Shown one piece after another: positions 44,965 to 56,028 of a DNA stretch of 64,000 nucleotides (within the stretch, counting starts at the first letter, position 1; the number at the start of each line of letters is the position of its first letter). The notes under the pieces are model-generated. The model saw only the letters and a program-made list of their open reading frames with translations, was not told the origin of the DNA and did not search any database. Location: contig NC_057919.1 of NCBI RefSeq assembly GCF_018873765.1, forward strand, positions 61,828,484 through 61,892,483, given 5' to 3'. This DNA comes from Telopea speciosissima. Lineage: Eukaryota; Streptophyta; Magnoliopsida; Proteales; Proteaceae. Position numbers and translations under genes: made by a program.

Positions 44965-47440
44965 ATGAACATAAGAATGAGTCAAAAGAATGGAATGAAC
45001 TATGTCAGGTCGCATTCGATACAAACAAAAAATATTTGACCAACCCACCAGAATTGACACCTCCAATACCTAGCAAACTTTTGTTGCTATATCTGTTTAT
45101 AATTGACACGACTATGGGAGCAATGTTAGTATAACATCAGGAAGATGATAGGACAAAACAAGCCATATACTACTTGAGTAAGAAGTTTGTGGACTATGAG
45201 ATAAAATATACGTCACTAGAAAAAGTCTGCGCGGCTCTGATCTGGGTCACAAGGCGGTTGAGGAATTACATGATATCCCACCCAGTATTCCTGGTCTCGA
45301 GGATGGATCCAATCAAGTACCTATTCGAGAAACCCGCCTTAACAGGGAGGTTAGCATGATGGTTGTTGTTATTATCTAAGTTTGATGTCAAACATGTAAC
45401 ACAAAAGTCGATCAAAGGACGAGCGATTGCTAATCACTTATCGGCACATTCAACCCTTGAAACTAGACCGTTGGAAGACGTATTTCCTTACGAGAATATT
45501 GCACAATGGGAACCAGAAGAAATAGATACGGTTCGGACAATTATTATTCGATGGAGCAGCCAATCACAAGGATTATGGAGCTAGCATATTACTAATCACT
45601 CCTGACAGAACCCATATGCCCTGGGCGTTTAACCTAAACTTTGAATACACTGATTCTTGGAGGCTTTTCAACATTATGGCATTGGGAATAGTCCCACATC
45701 GAAAATGTAAAGATGATTCCTTGGTATATTTAATAAAGTACTATTTATTATTTAAATTAATAAATATAGTGTATGTGCGAGGACTTTCATTTGAGTGGGC
45801 AGTGGATTGTAGAGGCGTTGTGACGTACGTACTTTGCACGCTTCGAGCGAGATATGATCTGGACCGTTCCTTTTGATCCAATGGACCAATGTGAATATAG
45901 ATAAGATTATTATATACAGTTGATCAACAGTTATGACTGTTATATTTTTAGACGGTTTAGATCGTACAGTTACGATCTAATGGACCAGATTAAAAGATGG
46001 AGGGATCCATCTGCTGGGATCAGGTGCCAAGTGGGTTATAAAATAACTAAGTTATTTCAAACTAAGATATATCCCAAACATTCTTCTTCTCCTCTTCTCA
46101 AAGTGATCTTGCACGAAATTTGTTTTACTGCAGAAACCAGGTTTTCTGCTACTGGCTTTTTTGTTCTCTCAAAAGGTTTTCAGGCATCGATCTTGACTCC
46201 ATTTATGCAATACATAATCAAGATAATCAACATAGTTTGGGGCTTCATTGTATCCTGGGAGACAATTCATCTGCAACCTATTTGTATCTGGAAGTAGGGA
46301 CGGATTTTGTCTTAAGGAAAGCGACTCTGCAACGCGCCTTGAAGATTCAAGCCAACTTTTGTTCTAACACTAATAACATGGCTGAATATGAAGCTTGCAC
46401 CATAGAACTTGAGGCCGCCTTATCAATAGGACTCAAGAGACTTGAAGTCTATGGGAACTCTTTCTTGGTCATATGCCAAATGTAAGAGAAATGGAAAACT
46501 AAGGACAAAAAGTTGATACCATATCAAGAACATGTGGAAATCTTATCTAAAGAGTTTAAAGAGATTACTTTCTCCTATTTATCAGGAGATAACAATCAGT
46601 TCACCAATGCACTAGCAACTCTGACATCCATGGTTGAGATGGAATCTGAAATAAAGGTACATCCATTTTCAATTAAACAAAGACATCAACTAGCATTCGC
46701 CAATCACATCTATACCTTGACAGTCAATAGATGACCATAATAGCAAACATTGTGGATTTCATCAGGGAAGGACGATACCCCAAAGATGCTACGACAAAGG
46801 AAAAGCGTTTCTTAAGGAGGTACGCTACACAGTTCATCCTGTTGGAGGACATTCTATACAAGAGGTTGTAAGATGGAGTGCAACTGTTGTGCGTTGACGA
46901 AGAACAGTCAAAGCTAGTCATAGATCACATCCACCAAGACATATGTGGGCCTCATATGAATGCAAGAATGATGGCCACAAAGATTCTTAGACTAGAGTAT
47001 TATTAGAATCCCATGGAAGCCGACTGTGCCCAATATGTAAAGAATTGTCACAAGTGTCAAATATTCGGCAACCTCATACATACACCGCCTTCAGAGTTGC
47101 ACACTCTAAGTTCTCCCTGGCCATTTGCAACTTTGGGCATTGGTGTCATTGGCCAAGTGAACCCTAAGTCTTCTAATGGTCATTAGTACATTCTAGTAGC
47201 CATCGACTATTTCACCAAGTGGTGGAAGCCCAGACTTATGCCAAGCTAACGATAGCTAAGGTGGCTAAGTTCATAAGCTACAACACCATGTGCCTATATG
47301 GAGTCCCCCATGAACACATATCAGATCAAGGATCCCACTTCAAAAGAGAAGTGAAAAAGTTATGACAAAATGAATATTCAAAGATATACATCGTCAGTCG
47401 CCTTATAGACCTCAAACTAATGGTCCAATGGAGGCTACTA
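44965..47440 (+). pseudogene. Third gypsy polyprotein remnant (RNase H to integrase)
   Basis: The left part encodes the RT RNase H (YYLSKKFVDYEIKYTSLEKV, MDPIKYLFEKPALTGRLA; 45174-45380). A second RNase H follows at 46340-46700 (NTNNMAEYEACTIELEAAL, SGDNNQFTNALATL). An integrase zinc region (HIHQDICGPHMN, CHKCQIFGN; 46925-47075) and the DDE start (VAIDYFTKW, about 47200) come next. It has many stops and is interrupted at about 45675-46300 by a probable copia LTR. The sequence type differs from elements 1 and 2 but the second RNase H again points to the Tat branch. No LTR is recognised. Confidence 0.78.
45675..46300 (+). mobile_element. Probable copia solo LTR inserted in the gypsy remnant
   Basis: Begins near TGGCATTGGGAATAGTCCCA, the TGGGAATAGTCCCACATCG start common to plant copia LTRs. 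It ends around a TTGTATCCTGGGAGACAATT stretch, like the 3' part of such LTRs. It splits the second RNase H of the gypsy remnant. The right end and target duplication are not resolved. Confidence 0.45.
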
Positions 47441-47945
47441 ACAAAACAAGAAGGGGGTTTTGTGTGAATAAAGCAAATAGGCCCTTACTTGCAAAATTAG
47501 ATAACTTACTTCTTCAACCTTTGACAAAGATAACCAGAGGTATCTGGCTGATTTTCACATCAGAATCTCCCAACAATAGATCCAAATTGCAGGAGATCTC
47601 AAAGGCAAGTTCTTAATTCCAGTCTTTATCAATCCCACACTAAGGCTGAACCAACAAGAAATAATCAAGCAAGGAAAAAACCTCTGCAACCTAATCTGGC
47701 GCAAGAACAGAACCAGATTTGAAGTTCTGGTAAAACTCCCAGCAAAGGCCAAATCTCAGTTTGAATCTCCGTAAGGTTTGTCGTTTCTATCACAGGAAAG
47801 ACCCCTTAGAATCTCAAACTGATCTGAAGAAAATCAGTAGAGATCGATGCCAATGGTTGGGGCACTACCGGTACCATCAGAAACAAGGGAGAAACCAAAA
47901 ACAAAGAACATTAATGAAAGAGAGAAGGAGGAGGAAAGAAAGAAT
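47438..47945 (+). repeat. Dispersed repeat, inverted copy of 52444-52745
   Basis: From GGGGGTTTTGTGTGAATAAA through CAGAACCAGATTTGAAGTTC and CAGTAGAGATCGATGCCAAT it matches the complement of 52444-52745. It carries about 175 extra bases between about 47522 and 47697. The nature of the repeat is unknown. Confidence 0.75.
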
Positions 47946-48041
47946 CAAAAGAGGGAAGAGAAGCACGCAAGGCTCATGGCAATCATCGGTTTAACTAATC
48001 AAAATTTCATTAAAAAACTCTCAAATCTCCATCGTGGGAGT

Positions 48042-48989
48042 TAAGGGTGTCAAAACCTAACCCGAACCGTTAAAACAGATCAAAAAAACCTTGACCGAAC
48101 CGAACTGATTCTTATTGGATTAGTTTTGGAGTGGGGTATTGCAGGACCGGTTGAAAATAGGACCGCATCAGATCGACCACTAACAAATCAAAAATCGAAC
48201 CGAATGAAACCGATAAAAAAAATAGAGTATAAGGTTATGAATAGGTGGATTGATTACCCATTGATTTCAATATTAGTGAGCAATTTTCTGATTGTAAGGG
48301 GAATTGTTACAAATCAATGAGCATGAGGTTGAAAAAAATGGAAATTGATTTGTAACCATGCTTCTTCCATTGATCTTCTTGTTTACTATATAAAATTAGT
48401 TGGTTATCCAGAATGATTTGATAGTAGGGTTATTTTTGTGATTTCAATATTAATTATCTTCTCAGTGATTATTCATTGATTTTAATTTTAATTACCTTCT
48501 CCTTACAATTAATGATAAATAACTATATGATTTGTATTTTGTAACAATGATTTCGCTACAAACTCTATTTATCCATTGATTTGAATATTAATTATCTTTT
48601 ATTCTTCCCCATATAATTTATTCTTCTTTATTTGAATTACAACATGAACTGATGAACATATCAAATCATTTTTCTTATTTTTGATTGTATACTTTTTTTT
48701 TTGTACTAGGGAAAATGAATTGAAGTGTTTTTATTGAATCTTTCCTCACTACAAATTATGAATTTAAGATTTCATTGTGGCTCAAACCCGAAAGCAAACC
48801 GATCTAAACCGGTATTAACCCGATATTGAAAATCCGAAATAAACCGAAATCGCACCGGACAGAAACCAAAACCGATACCAACCAAAAGCCGAAGTTTCTT
48901 AACGGTTTGGTTTTAGTCTCACCATTCCGAGACCAAAACCCGATTCAACCCGACCGAAACCGAGCCGAACCGACCGTTTGACACCCCTA
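48042..48989 (+). mobile_element. hAT-like non-autonomous element with perfect 8-bp TSD (948 bp)
   Basis: The ends TAAGGGTGTCAAAACC and (complement) TAGGGGTGTCAAACGGTC are inverted repeats. Flanks are the perfect 8-bp duplication GTGGGAGT (48034-48041 and 48990-48997). The interior is AT-rich with ACCGAACC-type subterminal repeats and no transposase. TSD length and TIR point to the hAT superfamily. Confidence 0.88.
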
Positions 48990-48997
48990 GTGGGAGT

Positions 48998-49258
48998 ACT
49001 TGCCCTTTTATAGAAATAAAAGAAAAGAAATCCTATTCCTACTTTGAAACTGAAAAAAACAAAAAAACCTAATTGAAACGAAATATAACCTAGACTGAAA
49101 ATAAAATTAAATAAAATTGGACTCTTACCTTTCTACGATTCTAATAACATGAATAATAAAAATTTAAAAAAAAAAAATCCCTATTTGACCCATCTTCTAA
49201 CTGCATGAAGGTTACATGCATGCAACACTTGATCCACAGATCTTCCTACTTGTTTCCT
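48998..49258. other. Intergenic, nothing recognised
   Basis: AT-rich DNA between the hAT-like element and the start of the PPDK duplication. Confidence 0.5.
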
Positions 49259-49939
49259 ACTTGAAGTCTTTTCAAGCGACCACTTGAGCTGCTGCAAGCC
49301 TAGCAATAGGGACCCTGTTGAAAAATTAGAAACTAATCATAAGAAAAAGGAGACCACATCCAGGAGTTTTATCGAGGTGATGTTTTCAGTCAGCTGAACT
49401 GAAACAAAAACTTTCTTTTCATCTAATTGTTGAGAAGTATGAAAACATACCTGAATGGTGAACATGAAACATAGTCTAGTCCAACCTTCGCAAAGAATGC
49501 TACAGAAGAGGGCTCCCCGGCCACCATGTTCTCCACATATTCCGACTTGCTTGTCATCATATTATTGATCAATCTAACTGGTCCAAGATAGGAAAATAGA
49601 AATCTGTCTTTTGCCTTACTTCTCAATGAACATGGTAACCTGAGGTTCTTTTGGGACATCTCAGATTCCAGCAAGGGAACCTTCTCAAATAATGAAAGAC
49701 ATTGGATCACATGTTGTAACAATAAAATAATTACAACCATTTGGTCAAGTCACATTGGGTAAAGGAGAGCTTTGCATCCTTGTATAGGTATGCCTCTTAA
49801 AATCAAATTGGGAGGTATCAGTGTTCCAGAGTTTAGTGGAAGCAATGCATCTATCAATGCCAACATTGATATTGTTAAAATTTCAGAGTATTTTCACAAT
49901 CGGATGGTTTCTAGAAGAGTCACTTCATGATAATTTTAA

Positions 49940-51287
49940 GGGAAATTATCAACGTCACCTCCTGACGTTTGCCTATATTTTAAAGCACACCCACTAATTA
50001 CCATAATATCAGTGCCTCCTCCTGTTTTATCAAACTAATTCCACACAGGCCCCCTATCGTTAGTTAAGAGCTGTTAAGTGGTGATGTCAGTAGTTTAAAA
50101 GACAATTCTACCCTTGTTAATGGTGAAATACCTAATCTACGCTTTCAATTAGAACAACCACAAACCCTTCTTCCTCCTCACACTCAGCCGACAACCATGG
50201 AGAACATCCACTACAACCTACCATCTTCTGAAAAGAGACCTACTCCGGTGACCAAATCTGTCATTCTTTGCTTATTGCTTGTTTCACCACTGAAATGGGT
50301 TTTCTGTTTTTCTTTTCCAACGATGTTCGGTGTTTCAGGTTAGTAAAGGAACCGAAACCCTTCTCTTTCTACTTCTTCTTCTTTTTGCAACACCATCCGT
50401 CTCTTCTTCCTCCTCCTCTTGCAATAACAGAGGTGATAGATAGGTCGCACGTCACCCAGAATCATCGTCTCATTTCTATTTCCTCCAATTAATGATGAAA
50501 CGGGAGAAAAATTAAATTTCCCCCATCGCCCAAAAATCAAATTTAAAATTATTCATATTCACTGCAATTATTCATTAAATTATGAGAAAGTAGTGGTTGA
50601 AAGTTGAAGTCTCAAACTACCAAAATCTAAGAATCCATAAAGAATTCCAGACATACTATCTATTCTACTGGCAGAGATATTTTCCCTTTTGTTCTTTTGC
50701 AGGTTCCGAAGTCTTCAATGGGCCATGGTGGCATTGGCTACGATGGGTGATTTGGGGTTGAGCATGCCAACGGCGTTGATGAGGTATGGGGTTGGGTGTG
50801 GAAGGTCTGCTCTCTTCATGGTCGAAGAGGGCTGAGAGAGAGAGAGAGAGAGAGAAGGATCAGATTTCGGATAACGGTTAGAATCTCCCCAGGTTCCATA
50901 GCCCATCTCAGCAATCACCCATTGCAGTATTGCACCCCTTCCCAAACCCTTCTGTTTTCTTTGTGGGAAATGGTTTGATGAGCTTTGCTGCAGTGTTTGT
51001 ATTTATGGTGATGTCTACTAACATGCGCCCTAGGTAACTTGTGGATGTTGCATTTTTTTTAATCAATTTTGATTAAAAAATTGGGAGAATTTTGGTCATT
51101 GGAACAATCTGATTGGGTAATATTTCTCTCTGTCATTGGATCAATCTAGGTTTGTAAAGGATATTTTGGTCAAAAGAATTTCAGAGATTAACACCGTTAA
51201 AAAATGGGTAATGATTGATATTATGAAAGGTAGTGGATGTGCTTTAAAATATAGGCAAACGTCAAGGGGTGTCACTAATAATTTCCC
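49940..51287 (+). mobile_element. Mutator-like non-autonomous element, copy 4 (1348 bp), in PPDK duplicate
   Basis: The ends GGGAAATTATCAACGTCACC and (complement) GGGAAATTATTAGTGACACC extend as inverted repeats through GACGTTTGCCTATATTTTAA. Flanks are TAATTTTAA and TAATTTTAG. The other duplicate (near 60022) has one uninterrupted TAATTTTAA, confirming a 9-bp target duplication. A (GA)n lies at about 50827-50854. No transposase gene. Confidence 0.93.
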
Positions 51288-51610
51288 TAATTTTAGACCA
51301 CTTAAAATGTCCTAAGAGAAAAGTCTGGTAATGAGTACCAAAGAAAAAGTCTGGTATTAGCTAGCAACTTTATAATATATCTCCCTTCTCAAAGTGTCAG
51401 TCACTCACCTTTAAGCTAGGCCTTGCTCCACGTCTTTTGTCTGTAGCAATCTTGATGAGTTGCCCCGCTCCTTTTTTATCAAGCACCTAAGAATCATTTC
51501 CATAGGACCTTGGAAAGCACCTAAGACTCATCTCTCATTTGTGGTGGTAATAGCAATAGTAAGCAGTGACATATTAATCTTTGTAAGTTTGAAAAAAAAA
51601 AAAATAAAAG

Positions 51611-51731
51611 TTTTTTTTTTTTTTTTGGGAATTGGGAGCTTTATATATATTTTTGGTATAGAGGGGGGATCGAACTGGGGAGGGGATAAGGTACCAGCCA
51701 GGAGATTCGAAAAATAAATAAATAAAAAAAA
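51611..51731 (-). mobile_element. SINE-like insertion in PPDK duplicate
   Basis: Read on the minus strand it has a Pol III B-box-like AGTTCGATCCC (51667-51677 complement) with GGCTGGTACC upstream, and ends in a run of 16 A. It is absent from the equivalent intron of the intact gene (about 60345). Limits are blurred by the A-rich target. Confidence 0.6.
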
Positions 51732-51826
51732 GTTTTATTTGTAGAAGAATAGAACACACCATCCAATATACCTATGCAATTTTCCAACTGCTTTCTGACA
51801 AATGGACAAACAGAAGATTGCATCAA

Positions 51827-52029
51827 CACTCCCTCCTATTAGTAAAATTACTGCTTTATGTGGATGAATGTGTATTTTTATGGTCTGAAATGAATATATA
51901 TTATATATGAAACAGGGGGCAGGGTGGTCATGCAGGTTGTGCTGCAGCACAGAGAACAGTTCCCAAAAAAAAATAATATTATTTTTGGCATCGTTTTTTA
52001 TCAAACGTTGAAATAATCTAAAATCTACC
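51827..52029. other. Short intergenic stretch with half MITE
   Basis: 51912-51965 matches the right half of the 59105-59225 MITE (GGGGGCAGGGTGGTCATGCA ... CAGCACAGAGAACAGTTCCC). Nothing else recognised. Confidence 0.55.
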
Positions 52030-52443
52030 ATATATGACGGCGTTTAAGAAATGCCGCTGCCATATGTTTTACCGACATTTACAAACAACTGCCGCAAACA
52101 ACCTACATTTAGCAACATATACCGGCGTTTAAGAAATGCCGCTCTAGGATATTTTACCGGCGTTTATGTAAACATGCCGCAAATAAATCATATTATACCA
52201 ACGTTTACCAATCTATTTCAAAAAACGCCGTTATAAAGTATATATGGCGACATTTGTTAACAAATGCCGGAGAAAGTATACTTACATGGGCGTATGGCAT
52301 AAACGCCGTGATACATTTTTGATGGTACATTTGACGGCATATGTGCGGCGTTTATTACAAACACCGCTGAAGCATATAGCGGCACTTTTTTAAGCTACGG
52401 CGACACATGAAAAACGCCGCAAAAGACGCTTTTTCTTGTAGTG
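52030..52443 (-). mobile_element. CACTA (En/Spm) element end with subterminal repeats
   Basis: The minus strand starts CACTACAAGAAAAAGCGTCT at 52443, the canonical CACTA terminus, followed by at least ten GGCGTTT/AAACGCC subterminal motifs in both orientations. No partner terminus was found, so this is a truncated or solo end. Confidence 0.82.
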
Positions 52444-52745
52444 TTCTTCTTCTCTCTTTCATTACTCTTCTTCGTTTTTGGTTTCACCCCTGTTTTTGAC
52501 AGTACCAGCAGTGCCCCAATCATTGGCATCGATCTCTACTGATTCTCTTCAGATCAGTTTGAGATAGAAACGACACACCCTACGGAGATTCGAACCGAGA
52601 GTTGGCCTTTGCTGGGAGTTTTAACCAGAACTTCAAATCTGGTTCTGTTCTTGCACCAAATTAGGGTCGAAGGTTGAAGAAGTAAGTGATCTAATTTTGA
52701 AAGTAAGGGCCTATTGCTTTATTCACACAAAACCCCCTTTTTTTT
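52444..52745 (-). repeat. Dispersed repeat, inverted copy of 47438-47945
   Basis: Matches 47438-47945 on the opposite strand at roughly 90% where aligned, and abuts the CACTA terminus on its left. Confidence 0.75.
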
Positions 52746-53277
52746 TTTCTAATGTTATCTTAGAGCCCGCTTGATAACCTTACGAGAAATAGTTTTTGGT
52801 ATTTTTCTAAAATGAGAAATGGAAAAACATCCAAAAACCACTAGATAACGAAGTGTTTTTTGTAACTGTTTTTAGAAACAAAAATCAAAATTTATGTTCC
52901 CTAGAAGACTTTTGACAGAATGTGTCCAACATGTTCTGTCGTTTCTTGGCACAAATTGGAAAAACTGTGTCCGATAATTTTTTGTGAAAAAAGGTTCCAA
53001 AGTATCCTCTCTGCTCGACATCGTCCTCAAGAACCACACTCTACACTCTCTACTCTCATCGTCCTCTGGAGCTTCACAGAGAAGTTGCAACTCACCATCG
53101 TCACTCGAGAAATCTACTACCGCCATCGAACGTCACCTGCAATTACCCTCTCCGCTCGACAGTGTCTTACGAAGTGTAATCTGACCTGCAACTTCTTCTT
53201 CTTCAATCTAATCTAGGTTCTAAAATACCCAAATTTGGTTTACTACTTCGCCTTCAAGTCCTGAATCGCAAAGAAAT

Positions 53278-53480
53278 TTGTTCGTTTCATCTTCAAGGAC
53301 CACTAATGGGAGGAATTTGTTTGCTTCGACCCGGCGGCGAGGGCCAATCACAAACACAGTTCAACGAGGGCGAAGAGGAGGTTCAGCTCAGCGGGGCCGC
53401 GGTCGTGCCACGATTAATAGTCCGTTGCATTGTTGGTACCCGAGGAGGCCTCTTCGTGACATCACAGAGGTTATGCGAGT
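53278..53480 (+). pseudogene. POLYCHOME/GIGAS CELL1-like exon fragment captured in transposon
   Basis: An open stretch encodes RRGPITNTVQRGRRGGSAQ, an RGRGR tract, then HCWYPRRPLRDITEVMR, directly followed by a GTAAGT splice-donor sequence at 53478. The WYPRxPLRDIT block after an Arg/Gly-rich region is the signature of plant POLYCHOME (UVI4) and GIGAS CELL1, inhibitors of the anaphase-promoting complex that restrain endoreduplication. The rest of that protein is not found nearby, so this is a fragment. It lies inside the long-TIR element. Confidence 0.65.
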
Positions 53481-54172
53481 AAGTTCTCTCGGATCCTCTC
53501 AGTTTCTGTTCAATTTTAGAGTGGAAGGTTTAATTGGGTTTCTTGTAATTCTTCACATGAGCCCTTCTGTTGTGGCAAACCTTTCTCTTTCAAAACTACT
53601 TGAGAAAGGTGTGACTCAAATGATTGAGATCATCCACTTACCCTGACTTTTGGCCCTCTGGATCTCTTAGTTGGACCCATTTAAAATTTTCTACTAATCC
53701 TCTGGATGTACATATCTGCAATTTGTGCTAGAGGATATTTATTATTATGAAATTTTTAGATTGGAAAGGCTGTCTTTTGTCATCATTTCATGATGCAAAT
53801 TGCAAGTTTAATTCTTTTTAGATTAGTCATCAACAAGCTTGCTTAACTATGGAAAAGAAAATTGGATGCAAAATATTCTTATGTTAGAAATCTATAATCA
53901 AGGGGCATTGCTCCAGTTAGTATCTTGTAATGTCTGTAAATTGCTCGAAAACCATGGGATTGGGAAATGGGTAAGCAACGGATTGATGGGTTTTGGGTTT
54001 GAATGGTAGTGGTGATGGGCAGGTGAAGGTAGATAATGGGATTTTTAAATGGGTTCGAGGGAAAAAGAAGAAGAAGGCTGCTACAGCAAAGGCAGCAAGG
54101 ACAAAGAGAGAGGATGATCATTCAAGAGAGAGATAGAGGATGATTGTCTTCTGGAAACGTTACCAGAACAGG

Positions 54173-54332
54173 TTTACCAAGCGGGTCAAAAACGGTTTCT
54201 CAGCATAAAAAATGAAAAAACTATTCTACTATTTCTCTACACATAATCCGCTTGATAATTTTACGGGTGTTTTTATTCTGATTATATGCTGAGAAACCGT
54301 TTTTGACCCGCTTGGTAAATCTGTTCTTGGAA
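54173..54332. repeat. Palindromic TIR pair inside the long-TIR element
   Basis: TTTACCAAGCGGGTCAAAAA and CGGTTTCTCAGCATA (54174 on) are mirrored by TATGCTGAGAAACCG and TTTTTGACCCGCTTGGTAAA (to 54321). The centre contains CCGCTTGATAATTTTACGGG, related to the outer terminus. Confidence 0.72.
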
Positions 54333-54802
54333 ACAATCAAGAGGCTAAAGGATGCCATAACCACTCTACCTAAACTCAAAACCGCCGATCTTCGACCTGA
54401 ACTGCAAAAATGGGGGTTGAAACTCAGCGATAATTAGAGGTGGATTACAAGATAAAGTGAAGAAACCTCTCTGATCTTTCGAATTCCTAATGGCACAAAC
54501 ATGTCCAATTCGTTCTACGATGCTCAAGCCTTACATTCAGGAAGAAACGTTAGACTGGCAGAAAAAAATACGAAGATTTTCCATATTACTCTGAAATAGA
54601 CAAACATTAACCGCTTAGAAACAACCACCAAGATACTTCACCCAAGAATGAGAGACTCTCCAGCGAACATTAACCGCTTAGATCCACCGGAAACCGAAGA
54701 ACACCACAAGAAACACAATACAAAGCGCCTGCAAAAAAGGCTGGTCCGAGCAGGAAAAAGCCAGGAAAACATCCCTGTTCGCCTTTTGAAGAATCGAGAA
54801 AC

Positions 54803-55080
54803 TCAATCCCTTTCTGGAGGAACTCGAAGAAACAATCGCATTATTTCAAACCCCATTAGCTCCTTGTAAGGCAAGTTGACGCCTGCCCTTCTCAGAACCC
54901 AATACTCAGTTGCATTCGCATCGTCTTCGCCTCTTACTTTGTAGAAATCGCCGGATTCTGGCGGAAAACAACCGCTGGAGGAATACTCTGTTCGGTTATC
55001 CAGGTACCTGCAACCTCCTCCCGGAATCCACCTAGATTTTGGAGAGTTGCAGAGGGATTTCATCAGAGGTCGAGCTTGAG
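54803..55080 (-). other. Unidentified open stretch inside the long-TIR element
   Basis: A minus-strand frame contains MKSLCNSPKSRWIPGGGC, RYLDNRTEYSSSGCFPPE and SGDFYKVRGEDDANATEY. It has protein-like composition but I do not recognise it. It may be another captured host fragment or chance. Confidence 0.3.
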
Positions 55081-55990
55081 AGGAGGGTTTGAGAGAGAGA
55101 GCTTGGGAGAGCTGGGTGTGGTTGGTATGGGTTTCAATTTTATCAGGAACAACTTTGTAAGGCACCGTTTGACAACGTTATAAACAGACTGTTTCTTTGC
55201 CAGTAACGTTACCAGAACACAAATGAAACAAAAAAACCGTTTGATAAATCCGTTTTGTTTCATTTGTTTTTTATAACAAAAATCAAAATTTATAACAATT
55301 TATGCCTAAAATAACGTTTTTGACATAACAACTATTTGTTGTTATTACCACTTGTGATTCAAAATCCAAAAGTGTTACCCGTGTTTTAAAGAAAGGGAGC
55401 CAAAGAAAGGTCTCCTCCCTCTCGCTCGACCCTTCCCTGAAAGCACTCCTCTCTCAACCTCCATGGAAATACGGGGAAGGAGACAAAGAACCTGCAACTC
55501 GTCGTTACCAGCGCTGATTTCTCCAGCCTGTACAAGAACCTCAAGCTCTCAAGTTCCAGCGCTGACTTCTCCAACCTCAAGCTCGCCCGCTCGAGATCTC
55601 CTACCGCCTACAACTCGTCGTCGCCATCTAGGGTTAGTTCTATTGTTTTCTTCTGCTTCTTCTTCTTTTTCACTGCACAACCCCTAATCTCTGCATCTTC
55701 GAAATCCCTTAAATTTGTTTTGAAAACAAAAACCAATTAGAATCAGAATCAGGATAGGGGTTTTGCAGAATTGCGTAGAGGTATCTTCGAAATCCCTTCT
55801 TCGTTTTTTTTTTTTTTTTCTGGTAGTTAAACCCCTCCTGGTGTTCTTAAATTTTTTTTAATAGTTGTTGTCCCTCAATTCTGCCTTACTTTTGCTGTGT
55901 GATGTGAATATGGTCCATTTTCTCTTTGCAAAAATTCGCCCTCCTCATGGTACAGAACTCCCCAGAGTTAGAGCCAGGGGAATAAGGAGG

Positions 55991-56028
<38 letters not shown>

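Larger units (their letters stand above)
49259..51826 (-). pseudogene. Broken partial duplicate of the PPDK 3' end
   Basis: Three terminal PPDK exons and their introns are duplicated from 59353-60436. They are the last exon (49272-49314), the active-site exon (49451-49546) and an upstream exon (51409-51486). It cannot work. The active-site exon has a 4-bp insertion just after the ENM/EHG codons, shifting frame, and the intron acceptor before it has changed from AG to AA. It is further split by a Mutator-like element (49940-51287) and a SINE-like insertion (about 51611-51731). The copy starts only about 13 bases beyond the stop codon, so little 3' UTR was included. Confidence 0.88.

Noticed and set aside
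49423-49740. Minus-strand 105-residue frame as an independent gene
   Set aside because: Part of it is the frameshifted PPDK active-site exon, and the rest is intron sequence. It belongs to the pseudogene.
54140-54330. Palindrome as a replication origin or cruciform site
   Set aside because: Its arms match termini of the long-TIR transposon family, so it is better explained as adjoining transposon ends.
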